Shown: piece by piece, positions 23,911 through 41,100 of the stretch
How positions within the stretch are numbered: the first letter of the stretch is position 1
Layout: each line of letters starts with the position of its first letter
DNA from: Hypomesus transpacificus
Lineage: Eukaryota; Chordata; Actinopteri; Osmeriformes; Osmeridae
Length of the DNA: 64,000 bases
Direction of reading: 5' to 3'
Assembly: GCF_021917145.1 (NCBI RefSeq)
Contig: NC_061061.1
Span: 11,633,448 to 11,697,447 of the forward strand
Position numbers and translations under genes: made by a program
Notes under the pieces: model-generated
The model's input: only the letters and a program-made list of their open reading frames with translations
Told to the model about the DNA's origin: nothing
Databases searched by the model: none

Positions 23911-26879
23911 ATTGTAAAGCTCTAGTCTCACAGTATAACCAAACCCTGGCTCGAATGACATAACAGGAACCAGAGGGACTGATGTTGTCTTGAATCATAA
24001 GGGGTTGGAAGAGTGGGCGTCTTTATCTCAGTATTCACAGGGTGTTGTCTCAAACCCGGTCTTCACCTCAGAAACAGAGCGGTGACTCCCTAATAGGGTT
24101 TTTGGAGAGGTGCAAGGTTAATCTGATGTTTGAAGTCAGGTTTATATCTCATTGACTTTTACACCGAGAGGAAAGCTAGATAGTCCACACTTTGAACTTG
24201 AAATAAAGCCGCTTTTCCCTCTGTGTATAACTCCAATCCCCTTATTAATTCTTTTGGAAGGTTAAGGAGACTTAAGGGAAATGTTTACAGTGTGCTGTGT
24301 GTGGCAATGTGAGTTCTGTCTGCGAGGATATTAGATGATCACAACGACTATTTCATCCACAAATATGTCACTGCTTTTCTTTCTGAATGTGCAAATATTC
24401 GTACATTTCAAACCAAGGTCTTAAATATACAGACTGCATGCCATTTTCACTCTGAAAACGACACACCAACACACATACGCCCTATGTATCCAGGTTCTGG
24501 AGCATGCACATCCACATATTCATTGATGTCACCCCTGCACACCTGAGGGGGTGCTGTCACTGCTCCTATGCCAACGCACATCTCATTGTTAGGACAAAAC
24601 CTGAGAGGAGCAGTGAAGGTTCGCTCGTTAGAATCGCAGCCCGGAAGGTTCCTGGAGGCTCAGGTGTTCTCTCTCTACACTGCATGTTTTTGGGACAGAG
24701 TAAAAAACGAAACAGTCAGACTACCTTCACCTTTCCTCCTGCTCTTTATCCCTTTCATGTTCACTTGTCCACCATAAAAAATTTAGTTGATGGACCTAAC
24801 TGCCTTTTTACTTCCTGCCTGTTCCTTTTCCATCTGTTTTTCTCTCGTTTTCCTTTGCACTCCTTCTCCTCCCTCTAGAATATAATTTAGCCCATATCGC
24901 CATTCCTGCCCTCAGAACCAAGGGAACCAGCCCAAAGACATCATCATTAATAAGACATGAGCGGGTGTACATTTACCACACTCCCCCTGGAGAACTGAAA
25001 GGGAGAATAAGAATGAGGGGAAGGGGGAAGGAGTGAGAAATAGAGGAAGCATAGAGAATGAGCAGAGAGGGAGGTTTGCTATGATTCCCTTCTTTTAAAT
25101 ATATTTTTTTTCGGCTTTATTTGACAGATAGACAGGAAAAGCAAAGAGAGACAGGGGAAGATGTGCAGACATTTTCTGAGCCAGAATCAAACCGGGGCTT
25201 CTGCTTTCAGGTCTGAGCCTACATGGTACACGCCCTACCCAGAGAACTAACCGGAGCACCCTATTATTCCTTTTTTAAGGAAGTCAGTGTTTTTGTTGAG
25301 GGAAGGACACCACAAATCCAGAGTGAAAACCCCGGGTCTGGAAAGAGTGTTTCTTTACTTAGTGGGGGAGGTACAGGAATTACACAGGGAGTGCCAAATG
25401 ACAGAGTAGTAAAGACTGAGATGGTGTTTTTAAAGGCTGGGCTCCCAATTACATTTGAGATATGGTTTGAGTTCAGTTCACTTTTGACTTTTGTTAATAA
25501 CCTTTTTCGGTCCCAGATGAGCAATGTGTGAAACTCAGCAAATGTTAACAAACATTAACAGTTAGTTGCCAGCATGTGGCTAATGTGGCCTGGGGAGAGG
25601 GTTAATGAGTCTGGCAACCCTCAGAATAAACAAGCACCAAGGCACCAGGGGACAGAGCAGAGACAATAAGTACCTTACTGAGATCCACTATAGTGAGACA
25701 TCCCAAATAGGTAGTTCTGGTTCAAAGGCTGCAGTTTTTGGACAGTATAATTTAGTGGCAGGAAGTAAATGGTGCCAGTGTTGGTCTGCTTGGCCCATAT
25801 GCTGTTCTTTGCCTCCAAACTGGCAACCCTACTAGGATTAGTTAATACTTTCCACACAGAAGGATAATGAGCAAGCAGAGTGCGAGTGTGGGTTGTAAAA
25901 ACGTAGTTTATAGGCTGTCTTCTCTTCTCTCAACTTAAACTTTGTTTATACTACTCAGAGGGTAAAACAGTCTGCCAAGAATGCCTTGATAAAAGTTGCC
26001 AAATAATTAGAGAAATACAAAGTCTGAAGAATGGTTATAAGTTCCTTAGTTTCAGCAAACAGTTGTTTTGGAGACCATGGAAGAGTTCAAATGAATAGAG
26101 TACACTGCCACCAACGCCTCATACACAGTTGATAAGCAATGTCACTTTCTGTCTGCACCTTGTTACAAGTCTAAACAACGCCATGTATATTTCAATGCAC
26201 AGTAAGTCAATCTACTTTGTTGTTAAGCCATACAAGAGGATATATCTTCGATCAAAAACAGAAGGGAGTATATAGGCCATCCATTAACAATATTATTATC
26301 TGACGACAAGTGACACGGCAGCCCATGGCAGTGGATGAGTCATACCCTAGTAACAACATGACCTAATCAAGAGGAGGAAAGTAGATGGAGGGATGGATGG
26401 AACAGAGGGCTGGAAGGATGAGGGCAAAATGGAGCTTTAGCTACACCTGAATTACAAATAACAATGCAGTAGGTCTATCATTTCACAAAAGATGCCTTTA
26501 TTTTCTTTTTTAGGGCATCCAAACTCATTCTTGTTGTAAAGCAATATGCATTTGTTTCAGCCTTTTGAGATCACATGGATTTAGCTGTTCTCTCATATAA
26601 GGAGTTCTGGAGCCAATCCTGAGAGGCCATTTGTCATGTTCCATCTTTGATCTCCAGATGATACAGCTTACATTTATCTCCTAAAACACACTTTTAAAGC
26701 GAGCACATTCAATGTGATGGACATTTTAAGATATTGTGTGTGTGCACAGCTTTGAAGCGATGGTGCTGTGCATGCAAGCATAGACTGCTGTTATCCAGTG
26801 AATAAAACAATACACTCAGACCATGATTGTATTAAATGACTTGATTCTCAAATGTATCTTTGGGCTTTCCAGTATGGAG
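23911..26879. other. Intergenic spacer between convergent pomgnt2 and gask1a
   Basis: No exon, RNA gene or conserved reading frame is recognised here apart from the dispersed repeat at 25103-25262, which is annotated separately. The remaining open frames are under 125 codons, lack family motifs and are bounded by low-complexity sequence. Confidence 0.5.
25103..25262. mobile_element. Degraded dispersed fish repeat with tRNA-like end
   Basis: The pattern GGCTTTATTTGACAGATAGAC, AGAGAGACAGGGGAAGATG, then GAATCAAACCGGGGCTTCTG and a tRNA-like TACACGCCCTACCC end is that of a repeat common in teleost genomes, here diverged. Assignment rests on this motif order alone. A database search against fish repeat libraries would settle the family. 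Confidence 0.55.
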
Positions 26880-27872
26880 TTAGATTAGTTTCATAATTCA
26901 AACAAACAAACTTAACACGATCCAAACAAACGTAACACGATTCATACAAACATAACACGATTCAAACAAACGTAACACGATTCAAACAAACGTAACACGA
27001 TTCACAAATGTATTTCGTGATTCACAAATGTAACGCGATTCACAAATAAATGACCCTATTACATTCGTTTGCAACCTGACAAACACAAGTTACAAATCCC
27101 TGCATTCGTTGGTGTGAATCCCTGCATTCGTTGGTGTGAATCCATGCATTCGTTGGTGTGGATTTTTGGAACTTTCCTGACGAGCTTAGATTCACAAATG
27201 CATTTTTTCCAAAAGATATCCTCTGCAGCCTATCAGATGTCTCCAATTTTAGCCAATCACCGGAGAATGTCTAATATGGGTAGACGGGCTCTGCGTTAGC
27301 CTAGGAAACACGGAAAATGACTAAACATGAATCCTGCCATTCTCAACAATATTCAATCACGTATGATCATCGGTTTAATAAGATTAATAAGCAACATTTC
27401 ACCTACATGCTACCAGACGACATTGCTCGTGATCTGAAGGAGACGATGTCCGTCATTATGGCAGGTTTTTGAAGACCACATAGACACGTTAATGTGAATT
27501 GGAAGAGACGATCTGATAGGCTGCAGAGGATATATTTTAGAAAAAATGCATTCGTGAATCTAAGGGCGTCAGGAAAGTTCCAAAAAACCACACCAACGAA
27601 TGCAGGGATTCACACCACCGAATGCAGGGATTTGTAACTTGTGTTTGTCAGGTTGCAAACGAATGTAGTAGGGTCATTTATTTGTGAATCGTGTTACATT
27701 TGTGATTCACGAAATACATTTGTGAATCGTGTTACGTTTGTTTGAATCGTGTTACGTTTGTTTGTTTGAATCGTGTTATGTTTGTATGAATCGTGTTACG
27801 TTTGTTTGGATCGTGTTAAGTTTGTTTGAATCGTGTTGCGTTTGTTTGTTTGAATTATTAAACTAATCTAAC
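26880..27872. mobile_element. Roughly 1-kb palindromic element with repeat-array arms
   Basis: The left terminus GTTAGATTAGTTTCATAATTC and the right terminus are inverted copies, differing by one base in the first 20. Each arm (about 26880-27248 and 27497-27872) carries an array of about 17-20-base units of the type AACACGATTCAAACAAACGT, then a CTGCATTCGTTGGTGTGAATC repeat and matching inner sequence. A roughly 250-base unpaired centre separates them. I found no clear target-site duplication, so the exact ends and superfamily are open. It starts 157 bases beyond the gask1a stop. Confidence 0.8.
27677..27682 (-). terminator. Possible gask1a polyadenylation signal inside the palindromic element
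   Basis: TTTATT on the plus strand gives AATAAA on the gask1a strand, about 350 bases past its stop and within the right arm of the palindromic element. An alternative AATAAA on this strand is at 26497-26502. If the first is used, the element supplies the 3' end of gask1a. If the second is used, the whole palindrome is transcribed. Confidence 0.3.
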
Positions 27873-28029
27873 ATCCAGGGCCTTGAAGTTTTCTCTGCAT
27901 CCTCCCAGTACAGACTAAATTAGCTCCTTTGCTTTTTGGCTAACGCAACCACTGTTATGGTTGCAGTCCACCGAAGCACCATAGCTAGTAGCTAATAATC
28001 TCATAGCGTTAGCCCTGGGGGCTAGCTGA

Positions 28030-31619
<3,590 letters not shown>

Positions 31620-31739
31620 CTGGGAACAGAGGGGAACAGGGACACAGGGAGGAGGGCTGTAGTTAACCAGCCAGCTGGAAAAAAAGCCATGATTATAATG
31701 GAAGGGTGCTGTAAACTGCAAAGATAGCATGACTACTGT

Positions 31740-33315
31740 AAACTAAATGCTAGGAGCTTGCATTCCTCTCATGTTTACATGAGGGGGGAGAAAGAACGGG
31801 GGGGGAGGGAATCGGCAATGGAGAAAAGAAAGTAAGAAAGAAGGGGGAATGAGAGAAAAAATAGAAGGAAAAACACAGAAAAGTAGGAGGATAAGATTGA
31901 TCACCCACGTGTATCCTGTCTGCTTTGCACAAAGAGAGAGTAAGTCTGCCTGGGCTTTCTTCAGGCACAAGGTTCTGGGTTCTTCATGGTTACCCAGCTA
32001 AGAGCTGCTATGGCACACACTCGTGTTTCCACACTGCCTCGTGCATGCAGAGCCATCATGAATATGCTGTCAGGTTCAGCAATGGATGACTTTTCACAGC
32101 CGGCTCCATGACAAATGACTGCCTCAGCATGTTGTGCAAGACAAACTATACCCATTACTTACAGGACACAAAGTATCATTTAAAGTAGGCATTTGTGATA
32201 GTAATGTATCTTTTCTATTTATGTTGTCTGTTTTCATTCTATAACCAAGCTCCTTGCTCACAGTGAGGACATGTTGGTTACAAAGCAAATGACATTGATG
32301 TCTGCTTGACCCAATTTCACTGACACACTAGTACTATCCATCCACACTATGCCCCCCCACCCCCACTCCCACCCCCCACCCCCACTCCCACCCCCCGCCC
32401 AGAACTTTCAGACTGCCGAGATCTCTTCTCCATCCACGGCCGAGCTTTGCTTTATGGCTTTCCCAGATCACACCACCTGTGAAAGGATTCCATTATGCTC
32501 ATCTGCTGGAATGTTGGTCTGGGAGTTCTGAGGGCCCGAGGGTCCAGCAGGGTAGGTGTCCGTGGAGATTCCTGACAGAATAGGGGCCTCACTACAGACA
32601 TAACCGTACAGACCAGCACCATATGTGCGACAGGCATGCAGCTCTCCTTAAAGGAATAGCCCACCAAAAAAATTACATCCCAGATGTTTAATTACATAAA
32701 TATGGGTACTGCCATACTTGATACGTGATTTTAACCATACGTGATTTTAACTCTGTGTACACTTTCTTTACTGTCAAACGCAAACCTGATAAAGTGTGAC
32801 AAACTTTGTGTTCATTTATATTACAATAGCCTTTGTCACAGGCCTGTGAGTGTAATGAATGATATGTGAGTTTAACATGTCTTATAGCAGCATCACTTAT
32901 TGCCCAGTCATCATGCAGCCTCTCTGTCGGTGTGGATGTGTCAATATCAGGCGACCCTGTTGCCCCTTCGTGGGTTCTACACTCAGCGAGAGCAAACAGG
33001 CACGGCCAGGACATGACACAGGTCAACGGCGAACCACACTACCACAGTAAACAAACACGGTGAAACTCCTGGGGCCAGAGGGGTGAGGGGGTGTTGGGAG
33101 GGAGGGAGGGAGCAGTCTATAAAGATCAACTGCAGGATACAGCTATCTGTCTAAAGAAGAATTTACCAGGCAAGGACACATTAGTGTGAGATTAATGATC
33201 TCTTACAGGTGAAAAACTGAAAAGGAATTCATTAATATAATCCATCCCTCTTCTGTAACAATACTCTATCGAACTGGGAGTGAGAAGGAGACAGAAAGAG
33301 GGAGAAAGGGAAAGA

Positions 33316-33365
<50 letters not shown>

Positions 33366-36300
33366 GGACCCAGGGGAATGAAAGAGCAGCAATGGAGGAG
33401 CAAAGAGAAAGTGATGAGATAGTGCTCTGAGGACAAGTACAAAGCCTTTATTCTGCTCTCCAGACCAGGCTTGCCGGGGCCTTAGGCTCCTACAGGTGTG
33501 CTGTATATAAAGCGTGTGTGTACTGGTGTGTACTGGTGTGTACTGGTGTGCTACTGCATACTCAAGGTCTCCCGGTTGACGGTTTATGTCTGCTGATTTA
33601 GGAAGACCTGGGCAAGACAGGCTGCAAGTAGTCTGACTAACCAGACACAGCCCTCAGAACAACAGGAATGCAGCCATGAACTCCACCGTTCTTAGATCTA
33701 GTCCAAAAAAGGCTTCTCAGCACACCCTTCGCCAGACCTCCACACAACTCATGTGAAGAAAACGATGTTGTCTGCGACAGGTACCTCTCCAGCTGTTGCA
33801 GACAGAATTTGACCAAAATATATCGATTTTTGCTATGTCAAGCAATCAAATTTGCAGGGATATAGCATTAGGAACCATGACTGAATCAATGTAGTATTGT
33901 GAACAAAATGTAGTCCTGTTCTCAGCTCTGTAGGTCTATGTGCTGAGCAGTTATGTCATGTTATGCCAGGTTGCTTTGTGTTGTCTTGTCCAAAGAATTT
34001 CAGTGCCCAGTCTGACCCTGTGTTGTTCTGTGCATCTGACAATAAAAGACTTGAACTTGAGGTCAACACAGAAATTATTCTCAACACGTGGCAGCAATAT
34101 GAAACGGAATTCGAAATGTCTACTGCTTTAAATTCTACCAATCATAACTGGAAAAGAGCTGGGTTTGAAGGAGGGCATTGTTTGGAACAAGAACGTTTCA
34201 CCACCTCTGGAGTTCTTATCGTGACAGGCTCACCAGCTGAGACACCTTGACCTTAAGGGCTTCAATACAATTCTTCGTTCTCTCCTCCACTTTGCTCCAC
34301 TCATTTTTAGACTTTTCTCTCTGCAGGCAGTTCTTAACCATGTGCTTCACTGAGATAAGTAGCACGCATAACTGCTGTAGGCCATTTTTTGTGGTCGGAC
34401 TAGCCTGTTTCAACCTAAACACAAGCTTTGGGAGAGACACACACCAACCACTTCCTTGAATCCCTCTCCCACTCCAAGGGACCTAAAACCAGCAGGTCTT
34501 ATAAAACTGTAGCCTGGGAGTTTTTGCCCCCCCTCCGTCCCCTGTCCCCCTCCCCCCCTCCCCATCAGCTGTCTTTAGACCTGAAGTGGCTATGAACAGC
34601 GCCACATTAACAGATGACAACTTGAAGGAGTGAAAATACACTCCTGGTGCCGTTGTTTTGTTCTCACCAAGGCTGTTTCGTAGATTTACAGTGAGAGGAA
34701 ACCCAGATTACACGGGTCATTCATAATGCAGCAATGCAACAAACTTTAGCATCCTGCGTGGCTCAGGAACCCGACGCTGGTTCAGGGTCTGAGAGAGAGA
34801 TCCTATAGAGGCTGGTAGCTGCCTCTAAAACACATACTCTGGCTGGTCTCTCTTTTCACAGCTTGGGAATAGCAGCAATAGAGATCCAGCTGAAAATACA
34901 CACATGGCCAGCAGGCAGTGCCTTGTGTGGAGCTATGTTCTGCAAGATGGGGACCCTGATGGTTCCTGTCTGAGTCACTTCCAGAAAGAAATTCCAACTG
35001 GAGGCCCACTGACCCAGCTGAACAAGACTGGAGATTAGATTTGGATATCATTTTTTCTCAGAGGTACTCTGTGTGGGCTTGTTTTCACATGCCCAGTGCG
35101 ATAAAACCAATTTGGGAATATTCGGTGCAAATTCTACATGTTTGGTCAGGCATGCAAAATTACATCTACATGTTTTGACTCCAGGTTTAGCAGTTGGTAC
35201 CTTGAGGTTAACACAAGGCTTCTGTGCATGAACATTATAAATCATTTTAGCTACACAGGAAGAAACCTAGTGTTCCATCGACAAAGCAAAACAGAAACAG
35301 CAAACAAAAATACAACGATACAAAACACCATATCCATTAAGTTTGGGGTTCAAGATTTAACCATTACAAAGTTTCACACTTAAGTGAAAGAAAAAGGTTT
35401 TGATTATGTTAACGTCTGTACAGCCGCTGAAACCACCAGTCACTGCGTATGGAATCAATTATCCTAAGGAACTTACGACTGCTGGAATTGTAAGAGTGAT
35501 CACCCGCCTCAAACCACTTAGTTTTGTTTTATACTGAAACATACTTTTACCCATTAGGTAATATGAATATATTCATGGTTTAAAGGCCATTGATGCAGGA
35601 TGTCGCACAACCTAAATACTAATCGATAACTAGTCTATTATCTGAGGTTGTCAGGTTCTACCAGCCAGAGTCATATACCCTTGCCCAAAACTTGACCATA
35701 GCTTGCTCATAGTCCTGGCACAATGTCAGTAGGCTACCTGGGCGATCTGTTCAAGTAATATGCTGCAACAAGCCAATTGTTGATCTTTCACAATCAGTTC
35801 TCTCTCAGTCCTATCCTCTCTTGATATTAAGTCAAAATATGAACAGCAAAAAGTCTAAAGCAAAAGAGTCATTTTACTAATATATGATTCACACCTACCA
35901 TCGTTTATCCTATGAAGGTGCATTCCAAAACGAGGGTTTGCAAGCTTTCAATTTGCGACACGTCGCGAGTTGATCAAGACTGGTCCCCCCATCCCGTCAG
36001 TGATGCAGCTGCAGCGGCGTAAATCAGCAATTATCTTGGTCCATACATTCCACATTTCAAATTGTGTTGCATCCATGCATTATGTATTCATTTATTTTAT
36101 GTTGCAATGTGATGCAACCTTAAAAGCTTTACCTACTCAGCTCTCCAAGGGGAATGTCATTATTGAATAGCCTAGTTATCTTCTGATTCACATAATTCTA
36201 AATGCACTACCTAAAGTTTCTATCCCATAGACTACACTTACTCCAACAGGGCTGGACTACCCTATAGCCGTTTCTCCCAAGGGACCATGAATTTGGGGAA

Positions 36301-36815
36301 GTTCATTTCAAAGTAAAAGTCTAACCCTTTTTTGTGCGGAGTGAGATGGTGGAATGCTGGCTGAACTGAAATTCGATAGCTTTCGAATTGCATAGTATAA
36401 CTTCACCAGCCAACTGTTGAAGACGGACTGCTTAAATGCATGAACGTTTTTATGAACCCATGAATCATTTATCAACCAAACATTTTTCATGAAGAAAAGT
36501 CGGTTTTGCTATTTTAGTTTCAACTTGAGCTTTGAGGCTGAAGTGACATGATTAAACACGTTGTCTCTCTCCAGAGCGAAAATGAGTAAAGGGCCGCCAT
36601 GGACTATATGAAAACAATTTGTAGGCTACAATACTCACTCAACATTTTTGAATACACCATAAGACAACAGTTTGTGTGCCCGCCGCCACACTAACGATGG
36701 ATTGCACGGTTGACTGGCTTCTCTGTACAAGACTGCCCTCTGCTGGTAATGGATCAGCTCAGGCCTTGGTTCAGTTCTTTAGAGACAGTCATATAATTGC
36801 TTACAGTATCTAGGC
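31740..36815. other. Region 5' of gask1a, 3' of entpd3
   Basis: Should hold the gask1a promoter and first exon(s), but I could not place them with confidence. Visible features are a purine-rich tract at 31780-31880, a C-rich tract (CCCCCACCCCCACTCCC repeats) at 32350-32400, a (GA)n microsatellite at 33309-33361 and a short TACTGGTGTG decamer array at 33518-33550. No protein family was recognised in any frame. Confidence 0.45.
33309..33361. repeat. (GA)n microsatellite
   Basis: GA dinucleotides with a single ACAG interruption, in the gask1a upstream region. Confidence 0.9.
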
Positions 36816-37374
36816 CAGGGGTGTCAAAGATACGGCCCGCCAGGGCATCCAGCTCGGCGCGTCGGGTGTCTTTGCTAAGTTTGAGAGAAAGACATAATTC
36901 GCATTTCTATAAAAGTAACTGCTATTCCGAATCCAAATGTCTATTAAGAATATGCAGGTTTATGATTAGAAAGGTTAAGTAATTGTTTTAATTGATCCAG
37001 TAATTGCTTCAAAAACAGCGTAAATGCGATGTCTGCTCCGGAGGCAGAAGCGCTCATTGGCAAAGGCAGCAGCGCTCGCTTTGTAACGCATTTGACGTCA
37101 AGGCGTCACAAAACAAGGGAATTAGCTGAGGAGAGCCCAGGCAGATAAACAATGGACTGATGTCTGAGTTTTTGGTCTTTATGTTTCTAGTTTATTGTAG
37201 AAAGACTTTAAAATAGGGGTTGTCATCAAAAACCTTCACCAATGATTTAAACATCAAGAAATACTGTCGTTATGTATGCGTTATTATGCTATGATTTATT
37301 TTACTGGTCTGGCCCACTTGAGGTCCAAGTGGAAAGTATGTGGCCCCTTACCTAAAATTAGTTTGACACCCCTG
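36816..37374. mobile_element. Nonautonomous hAT element, 559 bp
   Basis: Starts CAGGGGTGTCAAAG and ends TTTGACACCCCTG, a classic hAT terminal pair. Flanks ATCTAGGC (36808-36815) and ATGTAGGC (37375-37382) agree at 7 of 8 bases. The subterminal ACGGCCCGCCAGGG and GTCTGGCCCACTTGAGG are GC-rich, as in hAT relatives. There is no transposase-length open frame. It ends about 90 bases beyond the entpd3 polyadenylation signal. Confidence 0.85.
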
Positions 37375-37461
37375 ATGTAGGCTATTCATTCCCATTCAAA
37401 CATACATTGATAAAACATTGATAATACAAACTAAACTACACACTCCAATGATCATTTTCAG

Positions 37462-37467
37462 TTTATT
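37462..37467 (-). terminator. Candidate entpd3 polyadenylation signal
   Basis: Plus-strand TTTATT gives AATAAA on the gene strand about 700 bases after the entpd3 stop. A nearer candidate is at about 37778. Which is used cannot be told from sequence alone. Confidence 0.4.
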
Positions 37468-38171
37468 CAGAGTGCATTATACATCATACAGTCCATTCAA
37501 CCTATAAGAATATGGTACATGGTTGCAATTCATACTAAACATGCAGTTTCTTGGGCTGCACGGCATTACCAATAACACCATCGAATCAAACAAAGAGTTA
37601 AACGCACACAGTAGTATGTTCTTCCAGTAGTATGCACCATGTCGTCTTCATACAAGATTACAGTATGTTACTCAATATACAAGTAGCTCAACCGTCCATC
37701 ATTCCAAGGTCCTTCAGTGTATCTTCACTGCATTCCTCTCACCTGGACTATCGCTTTTTGTTGCGCTGCAAAAAGTTATATTTATTAGAGATTTGTTCGG
37801 ATTATCCTTGGGTAGTGACTAGCTGTTCAAAGGGACGCCCTTCTACTTCACAAAACCACAGAAGTTTTCTTCTCTGGTTTATCTGTTCAAAACAGAGACT
37901 GGAAGGTGCAAAAAAAAGCCCTCATGCATTGCAGTGTGTCTTATCTCAGACACAGTGTTGGAGTTTGCTAGCATCCCTATCCTGTTGGTCACATCCTAAC
38001 CTTGCCGGATAATAAATGAATTGATCTCAAAACTGATCTCAAGTCGGTGACATGTGACTTCATGTTACACAGTTAGACATCAAGTGTTCTCCCTGACCCC
38101 ACATCCTCCTCCTCCTCCATCTCCTTGTCAAGGCTGAGTAATTCAACGACCGCACCGCCCTCTAGTGGTGG

Positions 38172-41100
38172 TCAGTACAAGGCGCGTACCAGCTTGATGA
38201 GGAGAAACATCAAACTGACGATGGTGAGGGCCGAGAAGAGGAAGAGGAGACCACCAAACAGAGGGATGTTCAGGGGTAGACGGACCAGCTTAGCCTCTGC
38301 TGGGATCATGTTGGACAGTGTCAGCATGTACCCCAGACTCCACGCTATGCTGGTGTTCCTCACCTGCAGAGGAGAGAGGAACAGCTGCGTTAGAAAAGAA
38401 GCACAACGAAGGAAGAGCAGAAGACTGGGTGCTTCTCAGTAACCAGATCCAAGTTTGTCCAGGGCCATTTGCGGGTGCAGATTATTACACGGATAAAATA
38501 TTGGTTATGGTTTGTCCCCATATCCCCATCAGAAAATGGACAAAGGAAAGATGGAAGGAGGATGGAAAACTATGGACGTATTTAATTTCAGCTGACTAAG
38601 ATGACAGAATTTTGAGAATGCCAAAACAACTTGACAGAGAACAGTGAGATGCTTACAATAGTACTGTGTCTTACAAATTGAATCCTGATGAATGGTGTGC
38701 CTCACTTGTTTGAAGAGCACTATGCCCTAGAGACAAATGACTCAGACACCCATCTTCCTCTCCATGAGGGAAACATCAAGTCTAACACCAAACACACGAA
38801 GGGGCAGCTAGATAGTGGCTTACTTGTTAACGATTGTGGAAATATTGAGAACCCTAATTTTTGACAGACAATTCATCCTATTTGTCACAGTTTTCAGCAG
38901 TCTGGCCGCAGGCTCTGCACTGTCTGAGTGGATAACAGGAAGTCTGGTTGTGACCTTACAGCTGTATTTCTTGGAGCCATAGATGCGGAATGCAAAGCAT
39001 ATCCTTTTCAAGTCTTTTTCCCAAGGGAAGCATGACACCATGTTTAGAACCGTCAGTTCTAAATGACGGATAGAGTTGGGAAACAAGAAGGATTGACTTG
39101 TGTATCGACGGTTTCCAGAAGAGTTTTAAAACGAAATCAGATGATTTAATCACTTTAAGAGTATACAGGAATCTAGTGCATACTGCTCAACAAACTGGCC
39201 TTCTGCAACGTGAGTGCACAAGTGTCTCACATCCCTGCTAGTTCCTAACCACACCTCGCATGAAGAGAGACTCGCATGAAGAGAGACTTACTTCTTTCTG
39301 AAACTGAATGGTTTTCCAGGATTCTTCATTGAACTTGTATCCGTCCACCAGTAAAGTGTACACGTAGTTAACAGAGAAACAGTAGGATTTCAAGAACTTG
39401 TCTCTTATCCTCGTCCGTTCTTTCTTTAACTGAAGAAAAACACAAACAAGAACAGTAACACAGTCAACCAAATAACCATATTGTGTCTTTTGGGCTGTAC
39501 ATGATCGGTGAATACCGAATACTAATACTATGGAATCTTTGAAAACATGTTTTCTCGTGAGAGGCAGAGATGGCTGCTGTTCGCCCTCCTGTTATTCTTA
39601 GGATTCCCAACCCATAAGTTATATCCAGCAAGTGTTTGACTGAAGTTCAAATACTGTCTGACAATGTGTTGCTTTCAGGCCACATCTCGTAAGATAACAC
39701 CTACATCATCAGCTGCCAAACATTGAATTCACACCCAAACACATCATTAGATAAGGACCAGTGACCATGGGTACAGTCACCAGGCGGGCAGGCAGACTCA
39801 CTGTGGGCCAGTCCATGGCACAGAAATTCTGCATGGTGTAGTTGAATGTGTCAAGAGTGGAGGTGCCACTCAGGTACAGAGCTGCAGCACTGTAGTAGAA
39901 ACCAGCATACGCCTTGGAGGACAGTACATCACAACCGCACACACACACACACACACACACACCCACACACACAGACACACAAACAAATCATATCCACATG
40001 CCATATACGCACACCAACATATTCATGATAGATATCAGATGTGCTCTGACATGTTTGAATGCACTGTGCCCCCATGCAAGGGTTTCCACCTGCATGACGG
40101 TCGTACCATGAAACCTCCAGACAACGGTGGCTGCTCCACCCCGTTGAAAGAGCAGTTCCCCGTGCAGGACAGATCGAACAAGGAGCGCACGACGTCGGCG
40201 CAGGCGTCTCGGTCAGCCACTCCCACCATGGTGATGTTCAGAGTGAGGTCATAGCCCTCCGGAGCCTCTGTGCACTCACTGTTGAAGATGGACGATGCGG
40301 GTATGGTGTGGTTGAAGCCTCGTGGAAGGCAGGGATGGACCACCGTGGTCGGGTCTTTCGAGGACTGTGGGAGGATGAAGGCCTGGTTATGACTCACGTC
40401 TGGGAGTGCAGCGCTGCGCGTTGACGGAGTCCCTGCTAGTTCACGTTTGTTTTCAGTTGTTAACTAGTTCAGTCAAGACACTCGCGTTGATTGATTTCAC
40501 CATTTATTCGGACACATGACACATGGTTTAACATTGGCGGAATGGATGTACATGGGGAAGCGCTCCCTGCCTTCACTGCAGCATGCATGACATGAGGCAG
40601 GGAGCAACGAGTTAAATCCCCCACGGGGAGAACAGACAGACAACATGGGGGAGAAGGGGATGGTGGTGGGTGGCAGCAGCGCAGAACACAAAGGTAATCC
40701 GAGGATGCGGATGGGACTTTAAAGCGCCGCCTATCGAGCTAAGCCTATGGGCTAAGAACAGGGCGATGGGTGATGTGGCACTGCCATGCCTGAACCTGCT
40801 TCGCTCATTTGTACAACCAGTTCAACTAGCAGTATGAAAGACAGTGTGGAGGTATGAAGAGGTATACTCAATATTATGTTCACAAATTCTGCAAGGGTAG
40901 CCTATATAGCTCAGTGGTGGGAACAGATTACAGTAAGAGGTCACAGGTTTGTTGCTTTGTATAAAAGCGTGTGCTAAACGAAGGTATTCTTTTTCTTAAC
41001 TCACTTAAAAAATATATTTTTCAATAAACTGGAGGTTTAGTAACGAAAAGACATTACTGTACATCAGTATTGAATTATGTGCATTTTATGTGCACATTTC

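Noticed and set aside
26890..27060. Regularly repeated 17-20-base units that could suggest a CRISPR array
   Set aside because: The units are contiguous tandem copies with no unique spacers, they recur inverted at 27700-27860, and the genome is eukaryotic.
36630..36650. Minus-strand ATG with a GTGAGT donor as a candidate gask1a first exon
   Set aside because: The implied phase does not match the phase-0 acceptor of the first recognised exon.
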